Part shown: in pieces, positions 1-11,702 of the stretch
How the letters are laid out: each line of letters starts with the position of its first letter
How positions within the stretch are numbered: the first letter of the stretch is position 1
NCBI RefSeq assembly: GCF_963678635.1
Contig: NC_087068.1
Coordinates: 59,443,896-59,507,895, forward strand
Length of the DNA: 64,000 nt
Source: Symsagittifera roscoffensis
Taxonomy: Eukaryota; Xenacoelomorpha; Acoela; Convolutidae
Direction: 5' to 3'
Made by a program: the position numbers and the translations under genes
Notes under the pieces: generated by a model
Database searches by the model: none
Seen by the model: only the letters and a program-made list of their open reading frames with translations
Told to the model about the DNA's origin: nothing

Positions 1-677
1 CGCGTACGAGCAAGTTCGACGTGTACAGAGCGGCCAACCACCTGCTACGCCTGACAGTCGAAGGGAGGATCTGCATGGCAACGTATCCTCCGAACTACTT
101 CTCCGAAGAACACATGTGGAGGTCATCGGAGGAAACGAAGCAGTTGATCAAACTGGTTGAGGGGTCGAAGGTGGGGGCAGCAGGTGGGGGTTGGGATGTG
201 TCCGAGTCATCCAGTCGATCGAAGAGCAGAGATACTCTAGCTATCGATGGTAAGTTCGAAAACTTCAAGTCTTGTACCACAAAGTTCTTATCCGCGCCAC
301 AGTAGATTCATTGAGAAAACTTTTTTTTCCTATCGCAAGTTGGTATTAAGTATCAAAGACTAATTTTACAACCATTCAGTGCATGGTTTTGAGTTTTGAT
401 CATCATCACCGTTAGTGATTCGCTGTTATTTGTTTCAGTGGAACGAAATCAAATGTCCGACGACAGCCGAAGTTTGTCTCCTGGAAACAGCGCTCGGTCT
501 GGCGAAAGAGAGTCCGAAAATGAGGAGGAGGGGGAAGGAGACAATGTCAACGCTCAGAGAAGTTCTCCATCCGAGGGGGGCTCTACGAGAAAGGGGAGCA
601 AAAAAGAGAGAAAAGCTTCGGACAGTGCTAGAGTGGCGAACAAATTCTCAGAACTGCTCGATTTTTCTTCAGATTGA
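1..677 (+). CDS. GNL1: GNL1-type GTPase, C-terminal part (5' end outside window)
   Basis: Two exons, 1-249 and 439-677, joined in phase 1 (donor GTAAGT at 250, acceptor TTTCAG ending at 438). The first exon reads SKFDVYRAANHLLRL followed by a Pro/Tyr and Trp-containing stretch, which matches the region after the circularly permuted GTPase domain of guanine nucleotide-binding protein-like 1 (HSR1_MMR1 family). The second exon is an acidic, Ser/Glu/Lys-rich tail of 79 residues ending in NKFSELLDFSSD, comparable to the acidic tail of vertebrate GNL1. The GTP-binding motifs lie upstream of the window and cannot be checked. The family is a nuclear/cytoplasmic putative GTPase of uncertain exact role. 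The assignment rests on recalled similarity of the DVYRAAN..LLRL segment, so a related YlqF/GNL family member remains possible. Confidence 0.72.
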
Positions 678-2416
678 CAATGGCAGCTGATCGCATAATA
701 AGTGGCAGAAAGTTGGAACAGGAAGAATTATTTAAAAAGAGCAAACGAAGTATTTCACAATTTTTTTCGATTCGTCAGACAGATTCATGTTCGTTTCATG
801 ACCAGCTGAAAATTCAAGTTTGTGTGCGAAATTTGGTCAAAATTGGCAGATTTTCCTTGTGATAAATTCTGACTGTTCAATTTTTTCGCAACTCTCAGTA
901 GAAGTTGTGCTGTTTTCGAAATGCCATTTATATTCTTTGGGATTACCAGCTATAGAACTTAAATTCTTCTGCTATTTGAAAATACGTTAACCTGCTTTCA
1001 TTACAGCTACTAAATAGTCATATTGTTAGTTTAATGATGGATCTGAAATGATACTAAATCAAAGAAAAATGATGCGTCAACCATTGTTTTGCAGTTGTGA
1101 AGACGAACTTAAATAACCTACGCATGTCAGATTTAGAAATTTTTGTGAACTACATCTTCATAATTCCAAATTCGGTTTGTACCAGAAAATTCAATTATTT
1201 TGTCTATGCCCTTTTTAAGCAAGCATGAAAGTGCTTATATAGATCTTTATGATTTTTTTCTGAAGGCTCAGATTCGATTTTTCGCGGTTTGACTTTTGAT
1301 TTATTTTTAAGTTTTTTTAATTTCCTTTGTTAAAAGAAAGGCAAACTCCACTATCGAACAGCTGAAGTTTAAACACGAAAAAAAGAATGAATTCTACATT
1401 ACTATACTGGTAGCTTTTAGGCGCATGAGGGGTCCCATGAGCCCCTAGATTTCATTTCTGGCATTCGTTCGATCTTTTCCGTGTCTGGAGCGTTACGAGG
1501 TAATCTAGTTTCCAAACTAACCGAAGTAATTTCATCGCACTTCACTCCCGCTCAATACGTTTTACCGTAGCATCAGTACAAATTAATTAATCATGAGTAT
1601 TATCAAAGAGGTATCTCGAGTTTTAGTTGGGTCAATACTTAAAAGTTTCTGGAAAAAAGTTAATTTGTCGGAGTCATTTGCCTGCTTCATTGCGGCAGCT
1701 TACCTTACAAAGCATGGAATTTTCTTCTGTTGTTTACTGTTGTTGAAAGTAGTTCGTTATTATAAAGTTTATTTTATTTTGGTTTTTTGAATTTTTATTT
1801 TTTTGTTGCTTTCGGTTGTTGTTGATCGATCGACTGGTAATGCGTCGTTACAGGGTCAAAAATAATTTTTTATGATTTTGTGCGTTTCAGAAATCAATGG
1901 GTCGTGTGTTTCAGAATAATTAATATAATTAAGATTAATGAAAGTAGTGATTTTTTTGTTTTCAGGAAAAAGTCTTCAGGAAAATTTGTTCACGCTCAAT
2001 TTTGATTTTTCGCGGTTTGACTTGTGATTTTTTTTCAAGTTCAATGCATTCCTATTGTTGAAAGCAAGGCAAACTCCCTTATCAAACAGCAGAATTGTAA
2101 AAGTCACGAAAAAGGTGATCGACTTTTAATTTGGAAAATGAAAATTAAATATCAGATTTCCCAGCGAAATAAAAGTTTTACCTATTTATCCAGTTTTCTC
2201 AAACTGGGTTAATTTTAACAAAAAAAGTGTTCATCATAAATTTTCTAGAAATTCAAAAAAGTTTAAGGCCATCTATTTTTTTTCTTCGAAATTAAAAATT
2301 TGAAGATTTTTGAAAAAAAAGTCAGTATTTTTTCAGCTTCCTTGCGTTCATTACTCTTTTCCAACTGTCAATTGGCTATGTTTTAAGTTTTAATGAAGTA
2401 GTTATAACAGTTTTTT
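678..2416. other. Intergenic AT-rich DNA with a diverged direct repeat
   Basis: No coding exon is supported here beyond the probable GNL1 3' UTR. Two stretches, about 1276-1377 and 2004-2108, are direct copies of each other: both begin with a TTTTTCGCGGTTTGACTT-like motif and include AGGCAAACTCC and a CACGAAAA end. They look like two copies of one short interspersed repeat, roughly three-quarters identical by eye. Confidence 0.5.
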
Positions 2417-2645
2417 TTTGAACCCATGTCGCAAATAAACGTGCTCATTTATTGGTTTGCTTTTTTGCGTCAATATTATTATAGCTGGTTTACTTTTGCT
2501 GCATATCATAAATCATTTCTTGTATCTAGTTTTTTGGTGTCTAGTGGTCGATGCTTATCAAGTGCCCATGGCGCAGATTCTAGTTCTTGAAATTTTTAAT
2601 CTCGAGGTCGGGAGTTACAATCCCGCTCATAATAGATTCACTTGT
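2417..2645 (+). repeat. tRNA-derived SINE-like repeat
   Basis: A leader containing CGCAAATAAACGTGCTCATT (from about 2430) is followed at about 2533-2640 by a tRNA-like segment. It has an A-box-like TGGTGTCTAGTGG and, 70-80 bases later, a B-box-like GAGTTACAATCCC. The same leader precedes other tRNA-like segments in the window. Promoter boxes are imperfect and no flanking duplication was established. Confidence 0.42.
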
Positions 2646-2760
2646 TTTTTGATAGTTTTATTTTTTTCTATCCAGACTATTGATCACTGATATTCATTAT
2701 TGCATTTGCGATCAGCTTAGTGTTATATTACGAACCTTCTTTTTTCTAACCTAACTCCGA

Positions 2761-2960
2761 AGTAAAAGTGTTCATTAAAAGTGTTCACTTATTTGGAAAT
2801 TTTACTGTAGCATTGGAAATTGCATAGCATCTGTTCTCTGCTTTATTTGTGACTGAGTGCTTTATGGTTCCTATTAAGCTTCCGTGGCTTAGTGGTTAGT
2901 ATGTGAGACTCTTATAATCTCTAGTTCGCAGGTTTGAATCTCAGAGATACACGAATTTTT
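2761..2960 (+). repeat. tRNA-derived SINE-like repeat
   Basis: The tRNA-like part at about 2880-2945 has an A box (GTGGCTTAGTGGTTAG) and a B box (GGTTTGAATC). It is preceded by the family leader with GTGTTCATTAAAAGTGTTC and TGTAGCATTGGAAATT, then CTCTGCTTTATTTGTG. The same order of blocks occurs at 7433-7640. Confidence 0.5.
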
Positions 2961-3520
2961 GCTAATTCGAGGATTATTTATAATTTTTATTATTGCAATT
3001 TTTAGAGATATTTTTTGTCGTGTTCTCGCTAGTGTTTGCGAAGCGAAGCTTCGCCACTGTGTAAATATTTCATAAAGATGAATTTAAGGTTCATTTTCAT
3101 TTCTAACGTTTTTAAACCATTTTTAAGTTTAACAGCTCTGGTTTTAAGGCGTATTGTGAGCTGGTTTGAATATAGGATGTCTTCGATTTTATCATGATGT
3201 TTTTGACACCATAAGAATTCCACAAACCTTGATTTTGAGCCAGTTTCTTTGCATTCAGTTTGAATTGCTATTTGAAAGGTAGCTCTACAGTCCCAAATAT
3301 TTTAAGTCAGAAGATAACGATTCGGAACGAGGTTGTGCAACGATTCGTAATTTAGCAGAAAGCGACCATTCGTTCAGCGACGATTCGTATTCACGTTTTC
3401 TTTGGTGCCGAACAGTTGAAGGGCATTGATGAAAGTTTTTCAGAATTGAGGAACACGTTGACGGGTGGCAAGTAAGAGTTCAGCAGTTTCAGCTCTTCAA
3501 AAGCTTCCAGATATTTGGTT
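2961..3520. other. Intergenic, no gene seen
   Basis: AT-rich sequence. The only pattern is several scattered ACGATTCG motifs between about 3315 and 3392. If the minus-strand exon at 3521-3773 is real, this would hold its 3' UTR. Confidence 0.35.
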
Positions 3521-3773
3521 TCAACTTTTCATGCCATAAGGAAGTAAACCATCGGAATTGCCTTTTCGTTCAGCATGCGAAGTTGTATTGCTCTCGAGAA
3601 AGTCTAAATTTCCTCCGTCGAGAAATTTAACAGGGTCAGTATCATCAGACCCGGAGTCGTGGACTAGAAAGTCATCAGTCCGATAGAAGGAGTGAGCTGA
3701 AAGGTATCGCAATGTTCTTCCTAGTAGCTGGCTCGATGAATCTTTGTCGCTGAACAGTTCTTGCCATTCTTTT
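3521..3773 (-). CDS. Possible 3' terminal exon of an unrecognised minus-strand gene
   Basis: On the minus strand an acceptor (CATTGCAG) at 3774-3781 opens a frame of 83 codons ending in a stop at 3521. The composition looks coding: hydrophilic, Ser/Asp-rich, with FLVHDSGSDDTDP near the middle and little low complexity. Local GC is higher than in the flanks. No upstream exon of matching phase was found between 3774 and the gatB start, and I recognise no family. It could be a chance open frame. Confidence 0.28.
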
Positions 3774-4397
3774 CTGCAATGAATTCAACCATGTTTAATA
3801 AGTTTCTGGAAGCTTCAATTTAGAGAACTGACAGGTATGTTCCGCGAATGAGTTTTTGAGAGAGTTGAGTTGACCTGAGAAAAAACTTGAAAAAAGTACT
3901 CGAACGCCGTATAATTTGTTTCTTGTCTCAAACGACAAGAGAACACTCTAAGAGATTATTTTACAACAATAGAACCAATCCATTGTAGTGTTGTAAAAAA
4001 TCAAGTAGCTTCAAAAATTATCGATAAAAGTTATTGATGGATTTCAAAATCTCTTTGCTAGCGAGCTCAAGTTTTTCAAAAGCATCAAAATTTTATCTTT
4101 TTTGCTAAGTTTGCATGCGCAAGTGGTAACTGTTTTGACATATTCACAGTTTTTAATTGACCTTTACCTTGAAATTTTTCCAGATTTATTTGGCATTTAA
4201 ATCTGTTACCTGGTTACGAGGGATACCACAAGGTTTAATTAACAATAGTTCTTACTTGAAGTTTCAGATCTACTGGATGTTAGTATTGGAAATGGTGCTT
4301 TATTTAACTGTGTTCTGAGAATCTATTATGAGAAGATGAACTTGAATTATATATCCATGTTTTAAAAGAAACAGTGGACATCTGAAGGGTAGTCTGA
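3774..4397. other. Region upstream of gatB
   Basis: No further coding exon could be supported on either strand. It should contain the gatB promoter and 5' UTR, but no clear TATA element or other site was identified. A 5' noncoding or targeting-peptide exon of gatB could lie here. Confidence 0.3.
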
Positions 4398-7300
4398 ATG
4401 TCCCCGACTGCGATAAGAGTGAACAAGTTCTGCTGGGTGCCCATTGTGGGGGTGGAGATCCACGCCCAGATCAACTCCCTCTCCAAACTCTTCTCTTCCG
4501 CGCCCAACACCAACTCCTCCAAATGCGCCCTCAATTCCAACTTCCACCTGTTTGACGTGTCCATGCCAGGAAGTCTTCCCAGGTCTGCATTTTCAGCTAG
4601 ACAGCTGTCCGATCTGGTCTATAAGCAGACCAAATTGGTTGAAAACTTGAACTTCATGTGATGCGCTCCAAAAGTTTAGGAAACAGTTTATCAAAACTTT
4701 CTGGGAAAAAATCTGGGATGATTTTATGAAGCTTAAAAATTCTTGGTTTATCCAGAAAGATTACAAGATAGTTTTCGTTTTTGGTTAACTAATAGCTTGA
4801 AAGTTTGTGTGCTATCCACTGGTACCTTCTGGCGGAAAGAGCAAGAGCGTAATGCCAGGAAGAACAGCGTCAAAAAGTTATGTGCGGAATTTGAAAGTTC
4901 GGAAGAAATAAGATATAAAATCATCAAGTTTTCGGTAGATGAAAGGTCTCCGATGAAAGTTTTTGGGCGATGAAAGGATTGGTAGGAAGTTCGAGCAGTT
5001 GTGCCTCCTGTTGTGAAATAAGCTTATTCCCCTTTTATCCTTTTTAATACTTGTCATCTTCCTGCCCCCTCTAGACTGAATGAGTATTGTGTGGAGGCTG
5101 GCGTGAAAACTGCACTGGCGCTGGGTCTGAGAGTGAACAAAGTGTCTGTGTTCGACCGGAAGCACTACTTCTACGCTGACTTGCCAGCAGGCTATCAGAT
5201 CACCCAGCAGAGGATGCCACTGGCTGTCGGTCAGTTCACTTATCACCTCTTGTTCTATTTCAATGCAATAGGCAGTTCCTACAAAAGTATTACCGAGTAG
5301 CTTGTTTATGTGTCGTAGCTGGACTCTGGCTTCAAAATTTTTTGCCTAGGGCTCTATGTTTATAACCGACTAGACTCTAAATTTTTGTACGTGCACCTTG
5401 GTAGTAAATTTGGGCTACTTTTGAGGGGAAGCGCGCATGGAAGAAAACTTAAAACAATTTTAAAAAATAGTTGCCAAAGAAACGGTAGAAGAGAACATGT
5501 GTGACTTCTGAAATGCTTGAAGAACGTGACTGCAAACTTAAGTTTTGCTGAAGATAGCAAATTATTAGCTTGGATTAGGACGATTTATTCTTGAAAGACA
5601 GAACCATTCTACAAGCTGTTCCCCTCTTAACGGACAAACGCTGTTATGTCCTTGGTTAGGGACCTCATGCAATTTTTTGGGCTATTTTTCTGGCCTTGTT
5701 AATTTTGCCAAACCCTCAAGCATTAAGCACGGATAATTGTGGGCCTCGAACCACTGACCGTTCAAGAGGCGGAAGAGCTCTTAGCCACAATGCGGACAAG
5801 TAGCCACTTAACTTTTGGTCAATGCAGGCGGACATCTGAAGTATCCAATCTACACATCAGACTTCCTCAGCAAAGCCAAACTGAGACACCTCAAAGTGAG
5901 ATTCGACCGGCTGCAACTGGAACACGACTCAGCCAAGACTGTCAATGTCCCCACATCTGATCACGCCCAGGGGGGAGGGGGAGGGGAGAAGGTTCTGATT
6001 GACATGAATAGGTGTGGGGCTCCCCTGATGGAGATAGTGACTCAGCCGGATTTCCAGTTTGGATATCAAGTTAGATTTGCTGTGTGATAGGGTCTGCTTC
6101 AAATCATCCGGGCAAATCGACCAAAACTAGAATTTCATTTAAACGCGTTTTTCTCTGAATTGATGGTCTCCCAACAAAACATGCATAGAGTTCTCCCACT
6201 TTTTATGATCTGATAGTCTGACCGCCAGTGTGAATCAGTTTTGTGGTACGAGATTTTTCAACTGTTCTTGTTCCATCCTTGGCGGATGAATTTCAGAACT
6301 TCGTTCTAGAACTTAGTGCTGATTTAAATTATCCGGACACGACGAACAAAAATTGGAAACTTAAACGCATTCTCCTCGAATTCGGTTGTGAATCGACACA
6401 AAGTGACGGGAACTTTACCGGAAGGTTGTTGCCAGTTTTAATATTCTACCATTTGTTTTGCGGAATGCGGACACAAATTTACCCAAACTTAATGGATCAT
6501 TTTGACTCCTATTAGCCAATTAAGCATTAGGCTCAAACTAACGGGTAATTGTTGAGCTGATTATATCGAAACTAGTTTGTTAGGTAGACCAAAAAACTTC
6601 AAGAAGGGTAATCTCTTCTAAATTTTGTATAAGTAGATATATTTATTTGAGACGACAAAAACGTGGGTTTTACACATAAAATACTAAATACTTGATTTAA
6701 AAACAATTTTTAATTGAGCAAAATTTTGGAGGTTATAACCCGGAAGTTTTAGCGTAATTCTTGATTGGCTAAAAGGAGTAAAAAATGGTCCATTTTAGGG
6801 GTTAAATTTGGGTCCGAATTTCGAAAAATAAAAAAATAAATTGCACTATCTTAATTCTGGTAAAATGTTGACTAATTTTTTTGCCGTCACTTTTTTTGTA
6901 TTTTCAGTTTATTTTGAGAAAATTTTGAAGATTTCCTCGATTTCATCCGGATAATTTAAATCAGCACCGTGAAAAGATTAAGCACGACTCCTTGTATCAG
7001 GACAAAGTCCTGAATGTTCTGACTGACTTTTGGGTTCCCTGGAATTTTGTTCGCTTTAAACAATTATTTTCAAAAATATATATGTATATATTTGAGTTTT
7101 TAAAAACCATTATCCCATACACTTTATGTCCAGTTCAAAGTGATGTAGTTCGCATACAGATAAGCGGCGTTAAGCAGACGAAATAGTATGACTCAATTTA
7201 TTTTGAAACTATTTCTAAGACGAATTAAATCTTCGTTTTTCGCGTTAAAAGCTCGAAATATATCGCGCGTTAATTCTCCCAAATCTCTCGACGAAAAATG

Positions 7301-10300
7301 ATAGGTAAAGTTAATACATAAAGGGCAACAATTTTTCTAAAACTATAAAAGTCAACAATAACTTTCGAATGCGAGCTTGCTAATATTTAAACTCGCGAGT
7401 TGGTGTATAAGTATGGACCATCTTTTTTTAACATGACTCGCAAATAAAAGTGCTCATTTAGTGGCACTTTTGCTATAAGCACGATCTGTAGCATTAGAAA
7501 TTTCATGGCTTCTGCTCGTTGCTTTATTTGTGGCTAATGTGTACCTATTTTTAAGCGTCTGTGACTGAGAGGTTAGGGTGTCAGCCAGTTTCTTAATCTC
7601 TAGCTCACGGGTTCGAATCCGTCGCGTGGCAGATTTTTTAAATTCTAATTTCTATTTTTTTAATTTCACTTTATAGAGCTGCTTTTTTTATATAGCTTTG
7701 TCTCTGTGTTATAAAAATCCATCAGAACTGGCTAGTTGAAAATTCGATATTTTTTGGAGCAAACAACCCCACCCGACTGCAAATACTCTACTTTCTTCGA
7801 AAGTCGGAACAAATAGAATGGAGTATTAATAAAATGGAAATATTTTGTTCATTTTCCCGCTTTTGATCTTATTGTATGTTCTTGTTTGATCTGTGTCGGA
7901 TGGTTCCCTAGACTACCTGTATATTTACGATTTCACTATAAGGTTTTCAGATACATTTTAACCTGGTGCTGTGTCCCGTTGATGTTACGTTGTTAAAAAC
8001 ATAATTATTAGTATTGATTTTTTTTTACAACCCAACCAACTGGTCTCGAGGCTATTGGTAAGATTTTCTCTCAAAATATTCTATAAATGACAGCGAACAA
8101 CTAGATCAATTTTTGCTCGTATGATTAGTTGTCAATTTTCTTCTATACGCCCTTATTTTTAATCTATACGTCCTCATCCTTCCTTCAAAGACAGGATATG
8201 TATCTCAGTTTTCATTCGACCATAAGAATTTTTTCCCGCCGTTTTTTTTTTCAGTCCTTCAAAATTTCGCATTTACGCACATCACGTCGATGCTCTCTTT
8301 TGAATGATTCGACACTTCCAGATCTTCCCATTACCATGTTCTTCTGCCGACAAATGACGGGGAGCCTTGAACATAATGTTGTGAAACTAATTATTTTTCT
8401 TTGAATATGTTGTATTGTTGTCCTCAATTAGTGGATATTTCAATTCATCCACCGTGCTCTGAACGAATGAGCTTATCTGCCGAAGCTCAGAAATACCGTT
8501 AACATCAAGCCAGAAGTACAGTGTCTGTTCATTCAAAGCTCGCATGAATTCTTTTAACAAGGTGCTTCAAATTTTCAGAGATATTTGGTTGATTGATGTT
8601 CCGGCTGCCAATCCCTTGAGCAACTTCTGAATGTCTTCGGAAACTTTTTTCTCTTCGGTCTTTCCAAAATTTTTCTCCGTGATTTTATTGTTCATTGAAA
8701 ACTGAATAATTTACATAAATGGCTAAATTTTGCTTGTGATTTTGCGACTTCCCCAGATTCGCCTGTCACCATGTCGGATAGTTCCTTAGACTTCTTGTAT
8801 ATTTACAATGTCACTATAAGGTCTCCAGAGGCATGTTAGGCTCGTGCTGGGTCCCGTTGATTTTACGATGTTAAAAACATAACTATCAGTTCTGTATTTT
8901 GTTTTCTAACCCAATCAACTGGTCTCAATGTTGGTGGTACGATTTTCTGTCAAATAAAGTCAATTATCAGCAAAAATTAAATCAAATATTGAATGTATGA
9001 TAACTTATCAACTTCCTGAAAGTTCATCTATGCGCCCTCATAGTTCGTTCAAAGTCTTGACCTTTCTCCCAATTGTCACTATCTGCTAATTTTTTGGTCG
9101 TGAATATAACTCGCTCATGACTAATTTCAACTCGCTCGTGACTAGAGATTAAATATGAATTATTTAAGGTATGTGTCGTATGTTTTGCCGTTCGATTTGG
9201 ATAACTTGTCTTTTCGCAGGTGGCATCTTTTGTGGAGGAGATAGTTTGGATTCTGAAGACCATCGGGACCTGTGACTGCAGATTCCACGAGGGATCTCTC
9301 AGGTTCAGTTCACGTTTACTCATAAACTTATTATTATTAGCTCTTATTATAGCTTTTATTTTAAACTTTATATTATAAGCTCCAGTGAAGCTTCATAAAT
9401 CGGCATATAAAATTACTTCTCTAATTATAATGATTGAGCTGAAGACTTTTGCTCTTCCCCATTACAGTCCCCCCCAACATTGCTTGGGAGGGGGGCTATA
9501 ATTTTTTGTTAATAGGCTGAGGGGGGATAATGCGAAAGAGAATAGCCGAAACTTTAAGTTAGTTCGTCCGATTAACCGCGTTAAGTTTGTGAGCTGAATG
9601 AACTCTGTTGAATTTCGAGCTGAAAGATTAAACTGGTGACCAAGCTTGGCTTAAGGTTGAAACCAAAGCTCTTTTACCTTTTCCCCCAGCTGCGAGTATT
9701 TACTATTAGAAGTTTCGATGACAATGTCCGATTGTTACAAAAATAGGCGTGTGCTTTTGTCTGATAGGAAGATTCTGTGCTATTTGCACACCACCAGCTG
9801 TTCTCATACCATTGAGCTTGTTATCTGGTCGAATGCGCGTGGCGTGTGTTTCAGAGTAGACGCTTCAGTGTCAGTGCACAGACCTGACTCCATTCCCAGA
9901 CACTGTCTAGACTATGTGGACTCCAATAAACATGATGCTACTGGTGATGAAGATGTGGATGACAGCAACAGCGTGGACGAAGAAGTGAGACGATCCATTT
10001 CATTCAGATGCATCGTTGACAGAAGAAGTTCCACTGAAACTATTACTACTGCCGGTAAGGCATGAATCCATCATCGGAATTTCGGGTTTTTTTGTCCATT
10101 AATGGAAAATAACACCTAATTGCATTTTAATTCGTTATAGGATGATTTTATTCCTTTTGTGAACTTGTGCAATTTCACTTTGTCTTGAAAATGTTAACAA
10201 TTCTTTTCAATACTTTTTTTGGCGTAAACAACTTTGTTCACAGGTTGATCTCCATTTTCGAGATTACTTTTGCAGCACGTTTAACAGTGCCTAGAGTTAA

Positions 10301-11702
10301 TGCATTACTGGATGTACTGGTAAAAAAATTTCAGGTGCAAAATTGTTTTTTTTTTGTAGGCTTAATTGATTTCGGCCCATTTTTGTCGGTTTGTTTTACT
10401 CCGAGCTGAATAACATGAATGTGTAATTTTTCTTCAGAAAATGCTTCTGCTCAGCCGATTGGAGGAACGATTGTTGAGATCAAAAATATAAATTCGGTCA
10501 AGTTTTTAACTGAAGCGATCGATTATGAAATCTTGCGACAGATAGAGCTTTACGAGGCATGTGACGACACGAAATCTATAGTAGAAAATGAGACACGAGC
10601 TTACAATTCAAAAGCTGAGCGGAAAACAGTTGGGATGAGAGATAAAACGAAAGTACACGACTACCGATTCCTGCCAGAGACGAACTTGCCGCCACTGGTG
10701 CTGAAGTGCACGCCTGGGGATGAGAGTGTGAAATCTCATTTGGTCATCAGTGAAATTCACAAATCACTTCCACAATTGCCTCAACAAATACGTGCAAAAA
10801 TTGGTACGTTTTAAAATGATTGGTTGGAGTGTCTGGTTAAAATTATAAACCGTTTTTCGAAAGAGTTTGGAAATTTCAGTTTTTATTAAGTTTTTCGCCC
10901 TTTCTAAGATCCAGGATTTCAGATTTGGTTTCCGCTTTATGTGAATTTCTTGGCATAAACCTTTTGGAATTGCAACGTTCTTAATTCTTCAACTTCCTGC
11001 GCTTGTGTTACTGATTACTGAAATTTATTATCACTTATTTTTGTTTTTCAATTTTGGTGCTATGGTTGGGTTAAATACAATTTTTTTGTAGCCGAGAATT
11101 ACAACTTGACGTCTCACAGCTTCGGAACTCTTCTCGAGTATGAACTGCTCGACTTCTTCAATCACGTGACCTCTCATTCACGCCCTGTGAAGATCAAAGA
11201 TGCCGACACTCTTCTCTCTCTAGTACTCTACACGTCACTACGCAAAGCCAGGCCTCAAATTAAAGTGGAAAGTCTGTTCGAAATAAGTGATCAAATCGCA
11301 CATTTGTCCAACTTGAAAGACGAAACATTTTTGGACAGCTCTCATATTCTAAAGGCAGTTCAATTACTCTTAAATTCAGATGTAGATTTCAAACACAAAA
11401 CACGTGATTTGGGAAACTTGGTGAATTGGCTCATTGAAAAGAAATTGCATATCACTTACGAAAAAGATGAAACTACGCGACTCTTTGATAGCTTTTGTTT
11501 GACAAATCACGAAAGATTCAAATCAGTAGCTGAAGAATTTGAACAGGGAATGACAATTGATTCCTATGCTCTAGATACTTGTCCAAAGTTTCATAAACTC
11601 CAAAACAAATTTGGAAGGGCCACTAAATTTCAACATGACAGTGACTTCACATTTCAATTATTTTTGCAAAAACTAAATGAATTTATTTCTTCAAAGTATT
11701 AG
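4398..11702 (+). CDS. gatB: Glutamyl-tRNA(Gln) amidotransferase subunit B, mitochondrial
   Basis: Seven exons: 4398-4582, 5075-5229, 5828-6069, 9220-9302, 9855-10054, 10438-10803 and 11092-11702. Lengths sum to 1842 nt, all junction phases agree, and the product is 613 residues (human GATB is about 557). GatB, with GatA and GatC, converts misacylated Glu-tRNA(Gln) to Gln-tRNA(Gln) in mitochondria; GatB binds the tRNA and activates the glutamyl ester. Hallmarks in order: VGVEIHAQ near residue 18, [83 protein letters not shown], then the helical and YqeY-like tail. Two insertions stand out: a poly-Gly tract after HAQ in exon 3 and a long acidic Ser/Asp stretch across exons 5-6. The start at 4398 follows an in-frame TGA. 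A longer targeting presequence from an upstream exon is possible because the mature domain begins only about 15 residues in. Confidence 0.93.
6316..6967. mobile_element. MITE-like element bounded by perfect 22-bp inverted repeats
   Basis: Inside gatB intron 3, the 22-bp arm at 6316-6337 (starting GTGCTGATTTAAATT) is repeated as an exact reverse complement at 6946-6967. The 608-bp interior has no supported coding content. No target-site duplication is clear, so this may be a MITE or an accidental inverted repeat. Confidence 0.4.
6985..7812 (+). mobile_element. Hairpin-ended non-autonomous element (diverged copy)
   Basis: Left end: CCTTGTATCAGGACAAAGTC followed by CTGAATGTTCTGACTG. Right end: ACTTTCTTCGAAAGTCGGAA near 7793-7812. 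These match the two ends of better preserved copies at 32012-32511 (inverted) and 45333-45890. Both ends carry small hairpins and short subterminal inverted repeats (TGTTCCGACT / AGTCGGAACA in the good copies). A SINE-like repeat lies inside at 7433-7640. The layout resembles Helentron-derived non-autonomous elements, but that class assignment is inference. Confidence 0.45.
7433..7640 (+). repeat. tRNA-derived SINE-like repeat
   Basis: Best tRNA-like example in the window. The leader CGCAAATAAAAGTGCTCATT at about 7440 is followed by a segment with A box (CTGTGACTGAGAGGTTAGG) and consensus B box (GGGTTCGAATCC), then a T-rich tail. It lies in gatB intron 3. Confidence 0.55.
7880..9055. repeat. 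Direct repeat pair inside gatB intron 3
   Basis: About 7880-8190 and 8765-9055 are diverged direct copies. Shared blocks include GTATATTTACRATKTCACTA, GTCCCGTTGATNTTACG, GTTAAAAACATAA, CAACTGGTCTC and ATACGCCCT/ATGCGCCCT. The 570-bp spacer has no supported gene. The pair suggests a local duplication or two insertions of the same repeat. Confidence 0.5.

Noticed and set aside
4304-4564. 86-codon minus-strand open frame over the first gatB exon
   Set aside because: It is the exact antisense of a conserved GatB exon (VGVEIHAQ region) and has no family resemblance.
6243-6515. 90-codon + strand frame next to gatB exon 3
   Set aside because: It is not needed for a continuous GatB, lies across the 22-bp inverted-repeat element and resembles no GatB segment.
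8129-8404. 91-codon + strand open frame in gatB intron 3
   Set aside because: Low-complexity Phe/Ser/Arg composition in pyrimidine-rich repeat DNA, with no splice context or homologue.
8786-8946. Acceptor-preceded minus-strand stretch in the second intronic direct repeat that first looked coding
   Set aside because: On re-reading the bases the frame meets a stop after about 25 codons, and the other copy of the repeat has several stops, so no exon is supported.
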